Notes: generated by a model from the letters alone, not told the origin. DNA of 15,590 bases from an uncultured Oscillospiraceae bacterium (GCA_947522735.1 CANNTZ010000058.1:1-15590), one strand, 5' to 3'. Shown: positions 1-6,381, numbered from the stretch's first letter. Made by a program: numbers and translations.

Positions 1-39
1 AGGACGGCGGGGAAACGAAATAGCTGCGTAGATGGAAAG

Positions 40-78
40 GCCCCGGGGTGTTCTTACGAACGCTCCGGGGCTTTTTTT
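40..78 (+). terminator. Rho-independent terminator of an upstream gene
   Basis: A long stem (40-53 with 58-71, two G-U pairs) closes a four-base TTAC loop and is followed directly by seven T (72-78). This is a textbook intrinsic terminator reading rightward. It ends a transcript that begins left of the window; no coding frame for that gene is visible in the first 39 bases. Confidence 0.9.
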
Positions 79-179
79 GTTGGTGTGTACGGGATATGAC
101 GGCTGTATATTAGCGGAGGGGGGATCTGTAAACGGATAAAGTCGATAAAGCTGTAGGAGCTTTATTGAATGGTATAACG

Positions 180-215
180 AAAAATGCCACGGAGCTTTAT
201 CTCTCTGGCATTTTT
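180..215 (-). terminator. Bidirectional-type terminator at end of leftward transcript
   Basis: The ten-base arms 180-189 and 206-215 are perfect inverted repeats with A-run and T-run outer ends, so an intrinsic terminator can form on either strand. For the leftward genes it overlaps the stop codon (197-199) of the recombinase stub and would end that transcript. The short sequence GGAGCTTTAT occurs both in its loop (191-200) and upstream (156-165), the latter as one arm of another small hairpin (145-165). Confidence 0.7.
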
Positions 216-376
216 ACTGTCAGGCCGAACACGTTTTTTAGCCAAAAGAGTTCGTACCTGTATGATTTGGTGGACTGCTCCCCCTGGCTGTGGCTCGAAT
301 ACCGGGCATAGACGACGGCTTGCTCGCTGACCTCCGGCTTTGCTTTCGGCACCTGCCATTTAATATCCGTTGACAT
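197..376 (-). pseudogene. Large serine recombinase, N-terminal remnant (59 aa)
   Basis: Large serine recombinases (TnpX/CcrB/phage-integrase type) cut and rejoin DNA through a catalytic serine. This frame begins at ATG 376 with a GGAG ribosome site at 386-389. Residues 20-35 read AVVYARYSSHSQGEQS, the signature of the resolvase catalytic domain; the serine at residue 27 (Arg-x-Ser) would be the nucleophile. Homology-like sequence stops right after residue 36, and a non-matching tail reaches a stop at residue 60, whereas intact family members exceed 450 residues. Everything else (remaining catalytic arginines, recombinase domain, zinc ribbon, coiled coil) is absent. It lies 33 bases behind the SAP-domain gene on the same strand. 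I read it as the scar of a lost or truncated integrative element. An overlapping 65-residue frame on the same strand is a shadow. Confidence 0.75.
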
Positions 377-409
377 ATTAATATTCTCCGTTAGTTCGCG
401 CGGTAAGTT

Positions 410-1819
410 TTATCTCAATGCAAATATACGTTCAATATATTCCTGCACACGATCCTGCTCAGATGGATTTGTAATCATCCCAAGAATACGCAGGGCATCA
501 TTATAGCGCTTCTGTTCAATATACAGATCTGGTAATCGAAAAAGCCATATTGTTCCGTTAAAAATCAATCCGCCGTTTTCCCATATACTTTCCCAAAAAA
601 TAATTAGCTTTTCAACATCATTATCTACTCCATATCTTCCCTCTGCGTTTCGTATTGCGTTGAGCTGAGCATCTTGCATTTTAAGCTCACGAGAAAGCTT
701 ATACAATTCCACATCAGTTTCAGATGCCTTTTGCTTTGCACGGAGAGCAGGAAGATTTGGAATACTTGCGCGGATGGCACGTTCCATTTTTTGACATAGG
801 CGTGAAAACTCTTCAATAGGACCGACAGAGCCGGATGCAATAAGCCTTGCTATGTCGTTAAGCGAAAACAGATCGGGACTGCCCTGTATACGTCTTAATG
901 AAGCAAGTACTTCGTTTTGCAGGTTTTCTGCAGTAAATCCGAGATGCTCGCATATCTGCTTGAATTTCTGAGAGTAGTGACAGAAAAAGCAAAGAGTGTT
1001 TTCGTAAGTTGTTGAGACGGAATAGGCAAGCATGGTTTTATACTCGTTTACTGCCGTTGATGATATATCATAAAACGCGGCATCGGATAATGCGATGAGT
1101 GCGTCGTTAAAACGATCTTCTTCCATCAGAAAATCGCACATATCGTGCTTGACAGAAATGTATTCATTGCGATTAGATACCTCTAATAATCGCCTATTAA
1201 GCTCGCCCCAAATGCAGTCGCGCCAATTTCCGCCGGGATGAGTGCCTAAATATTCGTTGACCTGCCATACGTCAACACCAAACTTGGAGGATCTATGTAG
1301 CTGTGGTACATAGTCGTTTTGGCTAAGCTCGTCAGCGCCGAGCTCAGTGAGAGTGTATTTACGAGCGGGTGTATATGGTAAAAGCTTATCCTCGCTGAGA
1401 TTTTGTTGCAGCCGGAGGACAAGATCAGCCTTTTTGCCGTTGATTGGCAAGGCGTAGCTGGTTAATATTTCCTTGAGTTGCGAGACGGTTAATTTTGCAA
1501 TAGATTCTGATGCGGAGGAAAGTCGGATAAACCCGCGCTCCGCAAGAGAATCAAGAACAGCGTCGATATCCTTTATGCCATAGGTGTACCACCAGAAGAC
1601 GGGATAACCATTTTTAGGATTGGGGTATGTGCCGTAGGAGCAGTATTTCAGCAACATAATTTCGGCTATATACAATCCGCGCGCGGATGGATTCGTCGTT
1701 TTCTTGCGCTCGTCAAAGGTTATTGGACATGGTATAGGAGCGCGGCCATTAATAGCCGACGTGGGGTTGGCATTAGAATTTGATTTGAATATATTTTTAA
1801 AGAAACTTAATATTCCCAC
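410..1819 (-). CDS. SAP-domain protein of unknown function (469 aa)
   Basis: The protein carries a SAP motif at about residues 106-142 (KLTVSQLKEILTSYALP, then GKKADLVLRL), a helix-extended-loop-helix fold that in other proteins binds DNA. Before it, residues 47-102 look like a winged-helix-type segment ending in LDSLAERGFIRL. The C-terminal two thirds are mostly helical with a short heptad-like stretch near residues 350-385 and no recognised enzyme motif. No signal peptide or membrane segment is convincing, so it is probably cytoplasmic. I chose the GTG at 1819 over the GTG at 1828 because AGGAG (1828-1832) sits eight bases before the former and would overlap the latter. The gene is AT-rich compared with the sugar genes to the right and is followed by the recombinase stub, fitting an accessory island. 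Its specific role is not known to me. Confidence 0.8.
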   Translation of the reverse strand: MGILSFFKNIFKSNSNANPTSAINGRAPIPCPITFDERKKTTNPSARGLYIAEIMLLKYCSYGTYPNPKNGYPVFWWYTYGIKDIDAVLDSLAERGFIRLSSASESIAKLTVSQLKEILTSYALPINGKKADLVLRLQQNLSEDKLLPYTPARKYTLTELGADELSQNDYVPQLHRSSKFGVDVWQVNEYLGTHPGGNWRDCIWGELNRRLLEVSNRNEYISVKHDMCDFLMEEDRFNDALIALSDAAFYDISSTAVNEYKTMLAYSVSTTYENTLCFFCHYSQKFKQICEHLGFTAENLQNEVLASLRRIQGSPDLFSLNDIARLIASGSVGPIEEFSRLCQKMERAIRASIPNLPALRAKQKASETDVELYKLSRELKMQDAQLNAIRNAEGRYGVDNDVEKLIIFWESIWENGGLIFNGTIWLFRLPDLYIEQKRYNDALRILGMITNPSEQDRVQEYIERIFALR

Positions 1820-1827
1820 AAAAATCA

Positions 1828-1832
1828 CTCCT
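1828..1832 (-). promoter_or_regulatory. Ribosome binding site that fixes the SAP gene start
   Basis: AGGAG on the minus strand lies eight bases before GTG 1819-1817. The longer start at 1828 would have the ribosome site inside its own first codons, so the shorter start is preferred. Confidence 0.6.
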
Positions 1833-1878
1833 GTTTATGAAATACAATTTCGCGATGGGATTTTGTTGAGTTTTGCGG

Positions 1879-1908
1879 TTGACAGAACAGAAAAATGACC
1901 GTTATAAT
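1879..1908 (+). promoter_or_regulatory. Consensus sigma-A promoter, rightward
   Basis: A perfect -35 TTGACA (1879-1884), an 18-base spacer and a perfect -10 TATAAT (1903-1908) point rightward. The expected start of transcription is about 1915, some 43 bases before the small ORF at 1958. The promoter lies between the divergent SAP gene and that ORF. Confidence 0.75.
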
Positions 1909-1957
1909 AAGAATAAATGTTCAGAAAGATTGCGATACAGAAACGGAGGAAAACGGG

Positions 1958-2110
1958 ATGAAAGATGAAAATTACAACATCAAAGAAATATACATTAAAG
2001 CCGCAGACAAAAACCGGTTTATTGATTTTCTCCGTTTTTGCTCTGAGCGTCTAAATAAAGGCGACTCAGTTCAAGCAATTTGGCGCGATTTTCAGGAGTC
2101 AGGGCGCTGA
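1958..2110 (+). CDS. Small hypothetical protein (50 aa), antisense to XRE 3' end
   Basis: ATG 1958 has GGAGGA (1945-1950) seven bases upstream and a perfect TTGACA/TATAAT promoter 50 bases before that, which is why I accept so short a frame. The product is hydrophilic (IKAADKNRFIDFLRFC, then RDFQESGR) with no membrane segment and no family I recognise. Its last 92 bases overlap the 3' end of the oppositely oriented XRE gene, and such overlap is the main reason for doubt: the repressor reading is clearly genuine there. The transcript may matter as antisense RNA, the peptide being incidental. Longer in-frame starts at 1895 fall inside the promoter and are rejected. Confidence 0.4.
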   Translation: MKDENYNIKEIYIKAADKNRFIDFLRFCSERLNKGDSVQAIWRDFQESGR

Positions 2111-2381
2111 AAATTTCATAGACCTCTTTCAGGCCGCTGTCGATCTCGACGGCGGTCTTTTCCTTTTGCCTCGGAGATGGATCGTCCGTCTCGTCGCGGA
2201 GGTATTCCGGCGTGGTGTGGAGGATTTCGGCGATTTTAGCAAGACGGTCATCGGTCATGCGATCTTTGCCGTTTTTTACGTTGCTTAGATATGTTTCTGC
2301 CAATCCAAGGGAAGCGCATATAAATTTGATTTTTATTCCTTGCGTTCGAGCAAGATTTTTTATTCTGTCTATATTCACCAT
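2019..2381 (-). CDS. XRE-family transcriptional repressor (120 aa)
   Basis: Residues 4-66 form a typical Cro/C1-type helix-turn-helix domain: IKFICASLGLAETYLSNVKNG contains helices 2 and 3, followed by MTDDRLAKIAEILHTTPEYL. A linker rich in charge leads to a C-terminal helix (LTPENRAKLLELSRLYLDAQ) of the type used for dimerisation in small phage and element repressors. The size is normal for this class. ATG 2381 is the only suitable start; its ribosome site is weak. Just upstream lie two near-identical inverted sites (2414-2433 and 2444-2463), the second sitting inside a rightward promoter, so this protein most likely represses the small genes at 2631-2980. It is the immunity or control gene of a decayed mobile element by context. 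Confidence 0.9.
   Translation of the reverse strand: MVNIDRIKNLARTQGIKIKFICASLGLAETYLSNVKNGKDRMTDDRLAKIAEILHTTPEYLRDETDDPSPRQKEKTAVEIDSGLKEVYEIFSALTPENRAKLLELSRLYLDAQSKNGENQ
2134..2167 (+). terminator. Possible rightward terminator inside XRE gene
   Basis: The arms 2134-2142 and 2147-2155 pair perfectly (one G-U) around a four-base loop, followed by a pyrimidine run rich in T (2156-2166). It would end the rightward transcript from the 1879 promoter 24 bases after the small ORF. It is also coding sequence of the repressor, so the resemblance may be chance. Confidence 0.35.
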
Positions 2382-2413
2382 TTCGCAAACCCACTAATTA
2401 GTCAAAAAATAGA

Positions 2414-2463
2414 TTCTTAGGAAAAATTAAGAAACCCATTGACTTCTTAATAAATCCTAAGTA
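2414..2463. promoter_or_regulatory. Paired repressor operators
   Basis: Two 20-base sites of the form TTCTTA-N8-TAAG(A/T)A occur at 2414-2433 and 2444-2463, with centres 30 bases apart. Read on opposite strands they agree at 17 of 20 positions. The right-hand site fills the spacer of the rightward promoter and the first two bases of its -10 box, so binding would block RNA polymerase. The left-hand site is 33 bases before the XRE start and could serve autoregulation. The XRE protein encoded alongside is the obvious ligand. Confidence 0.7.
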
Positions 2464-2467
2464 TAAT
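2439..2467 (+). promoter_or_regulatory. Sigma-A promoter for the two small element genes
   Basis: TTGACT (2439-2444), a 17-base spacer and perfect TATAAT (2462-2467) point rightward. The spacer is occupied by one of the two operator sites. The transcript would carry a leader of about 155 bases before the gene at 2631. Confidence 0.8.
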
Positions 2468-2502
2468 TAAATCACAATCTTTTACAAGACAACAATAAAC
2501 CA

Positions 2503-2534
2503 GACCTTGGGCGGAACAGATGCCGCCGAAGGTC
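2503..2534 (+). other. Leader hairpin upstream of small genes
   Basis: The arms 2503-2514 and 2523-2534 pair with one mismatch around an eight-base loop in the untranslated leader of the rightward transcript. No T-run follows, so it is not a terminator. It could stabilise the message or be a protein-binding site; nothing matches a riboswitch class I know. Confidence 0.5.
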
Positions 2535-2630
2535 AAAGTTGATATATTGTTAGCTGCAATTACACTATATCACAATTTATTGCGTGCCGTCAAGAGATTG
2601 GAGTGAAAACAAGGAGAGGAGGCAAAAAAA

Positions 2631-2855
2631 TTGCCCAAAAGAGTGAAAAGGCTGAACGGCTTCGGCAAGTGGCTGTATGGCAAGGCGACGGAGCAGGGGA
2701 TAACATTTCAGGAGCTTGCCAAGCCGATGGGGACAAGCAAGTTTTATCTCTGCTATCTGATGTATAACAGCGACCTGCTGCCGGAGACAATGGCCAAATG
2801 GAAAAGCAGGGCAGAAATGGCGCTGGAGGAAATGAAAATGGAAAAGGAGCGATAA
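2631..2855 (+). CDS. Small HTH-like protein of a mobile element (74 aa)
   Basis: The frame starts with TTG at 2631, chosen because AGGAGAGGAGG (2612-2622) ends eight bases before it and no ATG is better placed. The product is very basic at the N-terminus (PKRVKRLNGFGKWLYGK). Its middle, TFQELAKPMGTSKFYLCYLM, has the spacing of a Cro-like helix-turn-helix. The C-terminus is a charged helix. It is the first gene after the operator-controlled promoter, the place where phage and conjugative elements keep an anti-repressor, Cro or excisionase-type gene. Function is inferred from that context only. The next gene begins two bases after its stop. Confidence 0.7.
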   Translation: MPKRVKRLNGFGKWLYGKATEQGITFQELAKPMGTSKFYLCYLMYNSDLLPETMAKWKSRAEMALEEMKMEKER

Positions 2856-2857
2856 AA

Positions 2858-2980
2858 ATGCCGACCACCCCCATAAAAATCGACTGCGCGCAGATTCCGC
2901 GGGTACAAATGGACAGCCTCTGCCGGACGCTGCTTGCGGGCGTCGCCGTACACCCGAAAAGCTTTTTTGCTCGCCATTGA
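2858..2980 (+). CDS. Short protein, probably C-terminally truncated (40 aa)
   Basis: ATG 2858 follows the previous stop by two bases and has AAGGAGC (2844-2850) upstream, so the two are translated together. The visible core, RVQMDSLCRTLLAGV, resembles small proteins that I recall lying just before large serine recombinases in Clostridia elements, which normally continue with an aromatic and acidic tail. Here the tail changes to HPKSFFARH and stops. The stop codon overlaps the -35 box of the TetR promoter, suggesting the junction of an old deletion that fused element DNA to the TetR operon. The family assignment is from memory and unverified. Confidence 0.5.
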   Translation: MPTTPIKIDCAQIPRVQMDSLCRTLLAGVAVHPKSFFARH

Positions 2981-3005
2981 CAACCTATCGGTCGGTAGCT
3001 ATAAT
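2977..3005 (+). promoter_or_regulatory. TetR promoter with embedded operator
   Basis: A perfect TTGACA (2977-2982) and TATAAT (3000-3005) are 17 bases apart. The spacer contains an imperfect palindrome, CTATCG-GT-CGGTAG (2985-2998), of the kind bound by TetR regulators. The encoded TetR protein begins at 3039, so autorepression of the TetR-acetyltransferase operon is the likely arrangement. Confidence 0.8.
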
Positions 3006-3038
3006 ATAGAAGGAACACATCAGCAGAAGGATGGCAGA

Positions 3039-3611
3039 ATGGAAAAGAGCAATACAAAGCAGGAGATTTTGGATACGGCATTGGAGCTTTTCTCGACACG
3101 CGGCTATGAGGCCACCTCTATCTCCCAGATCGCGGATGCTGTCGGTATCCGCAAGGCGTCCATGTACAGTCATTTCGGCAGCAAGCAGGAAATTTTGGAT
3201 GAGCTGGTGCGGGACGTTCTGGGGCATTACGCCGAGCATTCTCTCTTTGCCCGGGCAGCCTGGGACGATCCCGCCTATGCGAACGACAAGCTGGATATGA
3301 CGCCGGATACAGCGGCACAGATGATCCTCGAACAGGTGCGCTATATCCTGCATGACCCGCAGAGCAGCAGAGCAAGAAAAATGCTGACCATTGAGCAGTT
3401 CCGGAACCCGCAGATAGCGAAGCTGCAAACCAAGCAGAACTATACAGCTGTGCTGCGCTATTTCACCGGCCTTGTGCGGTTTCTCTCCCGTCAGGGCAAG
3501 CTGGCGGACGGAGACCCGGAGATCATGGCTGCACAGCTCTGCCTCCCCATCACCGTCTGGATCAACCTCTGTGACCGGGAGCCGGAGCGGGAGCCGAAGC
3601 GCTGGAGCTGA
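3039..3611 (+). CDS. TetR-family regulator, C-terminus altered by frameshift (190 aa)
   Basis: Residues 8-55 are a classic TetR DNA-binding domain: KQEILDTALELFSTRGYEATSISQIA, then VGIRKASMYSHFGSKQEIL, with the recognition helix near residues 37-46. The remainder is the helical ligand and dimerisation domain. ATG 3039 is chosen because AGAAGG (3025-3030) precedes it by eight bases; upstream in-frame codons would lie in the promoter. The annotated frame ends REPEREPKRWS at 3611. Adding one base near 3593 instead continues as EALELTERHIRQFLKMYRKEG to a stop at 3659-3661, seven bases before the next gene. That continuation is amphipathic and natural for the family, and the next gene's ribosome site lies in it. 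So the gene has a real or sequencing-derived one-base deletion. It probably controls the acetyltransferase downstream. Confidence 0.88.
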   Translation: MEKSNTKQEILDTALELFSTRGYEATSISQIADAVGIRKASMYSHFGSKQEILDELVRDVLGHYAEHSLFARAAWDDPAYANDKLDMTPDTAAQMILEQVRYILHDPQSSRARKMLTIEQFRNPQIAKLQTKQNYTAVLRYFTGLVRFLSRQGKLADGDPEIMAAQLCLPITVWINLCDREPEREPKRWS

Positions 3612-3667
3612 CGGAGCGGCATATCCGGCAATTCCTCAAAATGTATCGGAAGGAAGGCTGACGCTCT

Positions 3668-4414
3668 ATGAACTACATCCATATCACCAAAGAAAACATC
3701 GACAAGGAGCACATCTGCTGCGCCATGTCCGGCAAGCAGAGCCTTGTCAAAAAGGAATGGCTGAGGCAGCGCTTTGACGAGGGACTTGTCTTTTACCGCA
3801 GTGTCGAGCGCGGCAAGTGCTTTATCGAATACATCCCAGCAGAAAATGCATGGGTGCCCATTGAGGCGGACGGCTGGCTCTATATAAACTGCCTGTGGGT
3901 CTCCGGCTCTATGAAAGGGCACGGATATTCGAGCGACCTTTTGGGCGAGTGCATCCGGGACGCCAAGGCGCGGGGCAAAAACGGCGTTTGCATCCTCTGC
4001 GCCGAGGGACGAAAGCGGGAATTTTTAGCCGACCCCAAGTTCCTGACCTACAAGGGTTTTAAGGCTGCGGACATATCCGACTGCGGTATCAACCTCATGT
4101 ACCTGCCCCTTGCGGAGAACGCAGAGCTGCCGAAATTCAAGGACTGTGCAAAGCACCCCAAGGTAGACGAGAACGGCTTCGTCCTCTACTACACCGACCA
4201 GTGCCCCTATACCTGCTACTGGGTGCCGAAGGTGCAGGAGGCGGCAAAGGAACACGACATCCCGTTCAAGGCCATCCACATCACCGACAAAGAAACCGCG
4301 CAGAGCGTGCCCGCGCCGGTCACCACCTATGCCCTGTTCCGGGACGGGAAATTCCTGACGCAGAGCATTCAGTCGGACAAAAAGTTTCTGGCGCTGGCAG
4401 GAGCTCGTGACTGA
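3668..4414 (+). CDS. yoaP: GNAT acetyltransferase with YoaP-type C-terminal domain (248 aa)
   Basis: The N-terminal half (residues 1-150) is a GNAT fold that transfers acetyl from acetyl-CoA; the pyrophosphate-binding loop is visible as SMKGHGYSSDLL at residues 81-92. The C-terminal half, from about residue 168, contains FVLYYTDQCPYTCYWVP with a CPYTC pair (Cys179, Cys183) in a thioredoxin-like context. It then has the YoaP domain (IPFKAIHIT, then PVTTYALFRDGKFLTQSIQSD). This two-part layout matches Bacillus subtilis YoaP and relatives. The substrate is unknown. AGGAAGG (3651-3657) lies ten bases before ATG 3668, inside the frame-restored end of the TetR gene, so the two are one operon under TetR control. 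A terminator follows at 4495. Confidence 0.85.
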   Translation: MNYIHITKENIDKEHICCAMSGKQSLVKKEWLRQRFDEGLVFYRSVERGKCFIEYIPAENAWVPIEADGWLYINCLWVSGSMKGHGYSSDLLGECIRDAKARGKNGVCILCAEGRKREFLADPKFLTYKGFKAADISDCGINLMYLPLAENAELPKFKDCAKHPKVDENGFVLYYTDQCPYTCYWVPKVQEAAKEHDIPFKAIHITDKETAQSVPAPVTTYALFRDGKFLTQSIQSDKKFLALAGARD

Positions 4415-4494
4415 GCCGCCGTGCCTCGGAAATCGGAAGCATGAAATTCATGTAGGAGCATGTGCGCGCATGGGAAAGCTTAATATGTGATCCG

Positions 4495-4552
4495 ACGCCG
4501 GAGAGCGTCCGATGAGCGACATTGCCGCTTGCCGGGAGCCTCGGCGTTTTTT
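4495..4552 (+). terminator. Probable terminator of TetR-acetyltransferase operon
   Basis: ACGCCG (4495-4500) pairs with CGGCGT (4542-4547), with a bulge and a partly structured GC-rich loop between, followed by TTTTTT (4547-4552). The loop is longer than ideal, so confidence is moderate. It lies 80 bases after the acetyltransferase stop. Confidence 0.55.
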
Positions 4553-4570
4553 ATATTATACAAAGGCTCA

Positions 4571-4591
4571 CAGGCCTTGCATTTTGGCCTG
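4571..4591. other. Small hairpin in the 4415-4755 gap
   Basis: CAGGCC (4571-4576) and GGCCTG (4586-4591) form a six-pair stem with a nine-base loop. It has no T-run on either strand. The surrounding gap (4415-4755) otherwise holds the operon terminator and the promoter of the next gene; I see no protein-coding frame in it that I can support. Confidence 0.35.
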
Positions 4592-4697
4592 CACCCATTT
4601 TCCTTCGCTGTGTAAGATATGCTGTATTCGGTCATAAAATCGGAATGTTCTTTCTCGGAAAAAAGCAAACAACGTAACTATTGCACAGAATTACACC

Positions 4698-4726
4698 TTG
4701 AAAGCCGGTAATGCTGCTGGTATAAT
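4698..4726 (+). promoter_or_regulatory. Sigma-A promoter of the cytoplasmic hydrolase gene
   Basis: TTGAAA (4698-4703), a 17-base spacer and perfect TATAAT (4721-4726) lie 30 bases before ATG 4756. The transcript has a short leader with an AAAGGAGTG ribosome site (4741-4749). Confidence 0.8.
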
Positions 4727-4755
4727 ATAGCCATCTTAACAAAAGGAGTGATACA

Positions 4756-6381
4756 ATGTTTAAATTTTTCGAAGCGTATATGCCCGAGTGCTGGGATGGT
4801 CTTGTTAGGCGTGGATTTATCCGCAAAAACAGCGGCGTCCGTTTCTGCCAGAATAAGATGCTGGACGACGGCAAAAAGTTCAACTTGCTCGCGGCCAAGG
4901 GCACACCGCTCTATAATATGATTAGAGAGACCGGCATGCCGTTGTATATCGACCGCTTGCTGGGTGGCTGTTATATTGACGACTACCGCTACGATCAAGC
5001 GCTGCTCAACGTCTACCGTGAGATGCTTGGCAATAATTTTTACGGCTTTCAGCTACACGAGTGGATCTCCAACCTGCGCAACGATCTGATGGAAACGCTC
5101 AGCGACTGCGACGATTGGACCAGTGAAGGCATAGAAGCACACATCTTCCGCAAATATCCGTTCAAAAACCTGCTTCTCGCCGCGATGACCTCCGAACAAA
5201 TCGCGCGCATCGGACGTCCGGAGAGCGCCGCAGATTTCTATTCCGCCGTCTGCGAGCTGTTCAAATGGCGTTACGACGAGGTACACGACCTCATTTCCTG
5301 CGACAGCTTCGCTCTTGCGTACAAGCTTGAGTTAGACGGCGGAGCTCGCTCCGTCATGCCGGAGGTCGGTGCGCAAACCCCCGACAGCCGCCTCCAGATA
5401 TCCTACGCCTCCGGTATCTCCCGCTCCTTCGGACGCGAGTTCGGCGTATACTACGAGCCTTGGGGCGGCTCCCCCTTCTCCACCTGCTGCTATCAGCGCG
5501 ACGGCCTCAACGAGTGGAATATCGTCTCCGCAAGCGATTTTCCGTTTGAACGCCAGGGGCCGACAGGCGGTAGCTCACGCTCGCTACAGAAACGCATCCT
5601 GCAATACGCCTATCTCAGCGGCGCGGGCTTCGTCAGCGAGGAATGGGGCATGTGCAACACCTTCTACGATTGGGACAGCTTCGAGGTCAGCCCCTACGGC
5701 AAGGTAAAGCTTGACTTCCACAGCTTCACCGATCGCTATCCCGACCCCGGCCTCAAGCTTGCTCCGGTCGCCGTTGTGCTCCCGTCAAAGCTGACGGTGC
5801 TCGAAAGCTCAGCCATATACGACGAGCCCGGCTGCTTCGGCGGCTTCCCGCTCCCCGGCGCCGAGGCCGAAAAGCTTGACCGCATCAAGGCCGACATCGC
5901 CCGGCTGTTCTGCTCCAAAAGCGAAATGCTCGGCGATGAGACCCCGCTCATCAACAGCGACATGCCGGACGCCGTCACGATGATACATGCAGACGCGCCG
6001 GATGTTGACAGCTACGATTACCTTGTCGACCTCACCGGAGACCCGGCATTCGCCAAAGCGCACCGCAACATTATCTCCATCGATGAGGTTCGTTCTGTTC
6101 TTGCGTCCTCTCTGCCCTGCTTCGTCGAGGGTAGCTGCCACTGGATGGTCAACAGCAGAGACGACGGCGGCTATTATCTCGCGGTTTGGAACCACGACGG
6201 TGTGATCCGCTCAGTAGAGCACGGCGAGAGCGTCCTGCCAGAGGCTTCCGTTGCGGTTCGGCTCACCCTAAAGGACGGCCGCGCGCTCAGAAAGCTTGAG
6301 GGCGGTGCGAAGGTCTCCTGCGACTACGGCATATACACACTCGAAATTCCCGGCGGAGACTGGTTTTTCGGGCAATTCTGA
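4756..6381 (+). CDS. Putative cytoplasmic glycoside hydrolase, unknown family (541 aa)
   Basis: The start is secure: AAAGGAGTG sits six bases before ATG and a strong promoter just upstream. There is no signal peptide or membrane segment. Residues 1-330 look like a TIM-barrel glycosidase: MPLYIDRLLGG near 61, a putative acid at MPEVGAQ (Glu203), YYEPWGGSPFS (Glu234), and VSEEWGM (Glu295/Glu296) at a late barrel strand. Residues 330-450 contain a Rossmann-like or trimerisation-type segment, and 455-541 a beta-sandwich C-terminal domain (YYLAVWNHDGVI, then YTLEIPGGDWFFG). This order recalls clan GH-A enzymes with accessory domains, but I cannot assign a CAZy family, and the catalytic glutamates are proposals. 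It is transcribed alone, convergent with the large wall protein, and probably trims oligosaccharides after uptake. Confidence 0.65.
   Translation: MFKFFEAYMPECWDGLVRRGFIRKNSGVRFCQNKMLDDGKKFNLLAAKGTPLYNMIRETGMPLYIDRLLGGCYIDDYRYDQALLNVYREMLGNNFYGFQLHEWISNLRNDLMETLSDCDDWTSEGIEAHIFRKYPFKNLLLAAMTSEQIARIGRPESAADFYSAVCELFKWRYDEVHDLISCDSFALAYKLELDGGARSVMPEVGAQTPDSRLQISYASGISRSFGREFGVYYEPWGGSPFSTCCYQRDGLNEWNIVSASDFPFERQGPTGGSSRSLQKRILQYAYLSGAGFVSEEWGMCNTFYDWDSFEVSPYGKVKLDFHSFTDRYPDPGLKLAPVAVVLPSKLTVLESSAIYDEPGCFGGFPLPGAEAEKLDRIKADIARLFCSKSEMLGDETPLINSDMPDAVTMIHADAPDVDSYDYLVDLTGDPAFAKAHRNIISIDEVRSVLASSLPCFVEGSCHWMVNSRDDGGYYLAVWNHDGVIRSVEHGESVLPEASVAVRLTLKDGRALRKLEGGAKVSCDYGIYTLEIPGGDWFFGQF

Noticed and set aside
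162..359. A 65-residue minus-strand frame over the left hairpin
   Set aside because: It is out of frame with the recognisable recombinase motif at 376-197, lacks a ribosome site of its own, and has no family resemblance.
1704..1898. A 64-residue plus-strand frame
   Set aside because: It is antisense to the start of the SAP gene and runs into the 1879 promoter.
4480..4668. A 62-residue minus-strand frame and an alternative frame ending GKWVQAKMQGL
   Set aside because: It crosses the terminator and a hairpin, has no ribosome site, and matches no family I can name with confidence.
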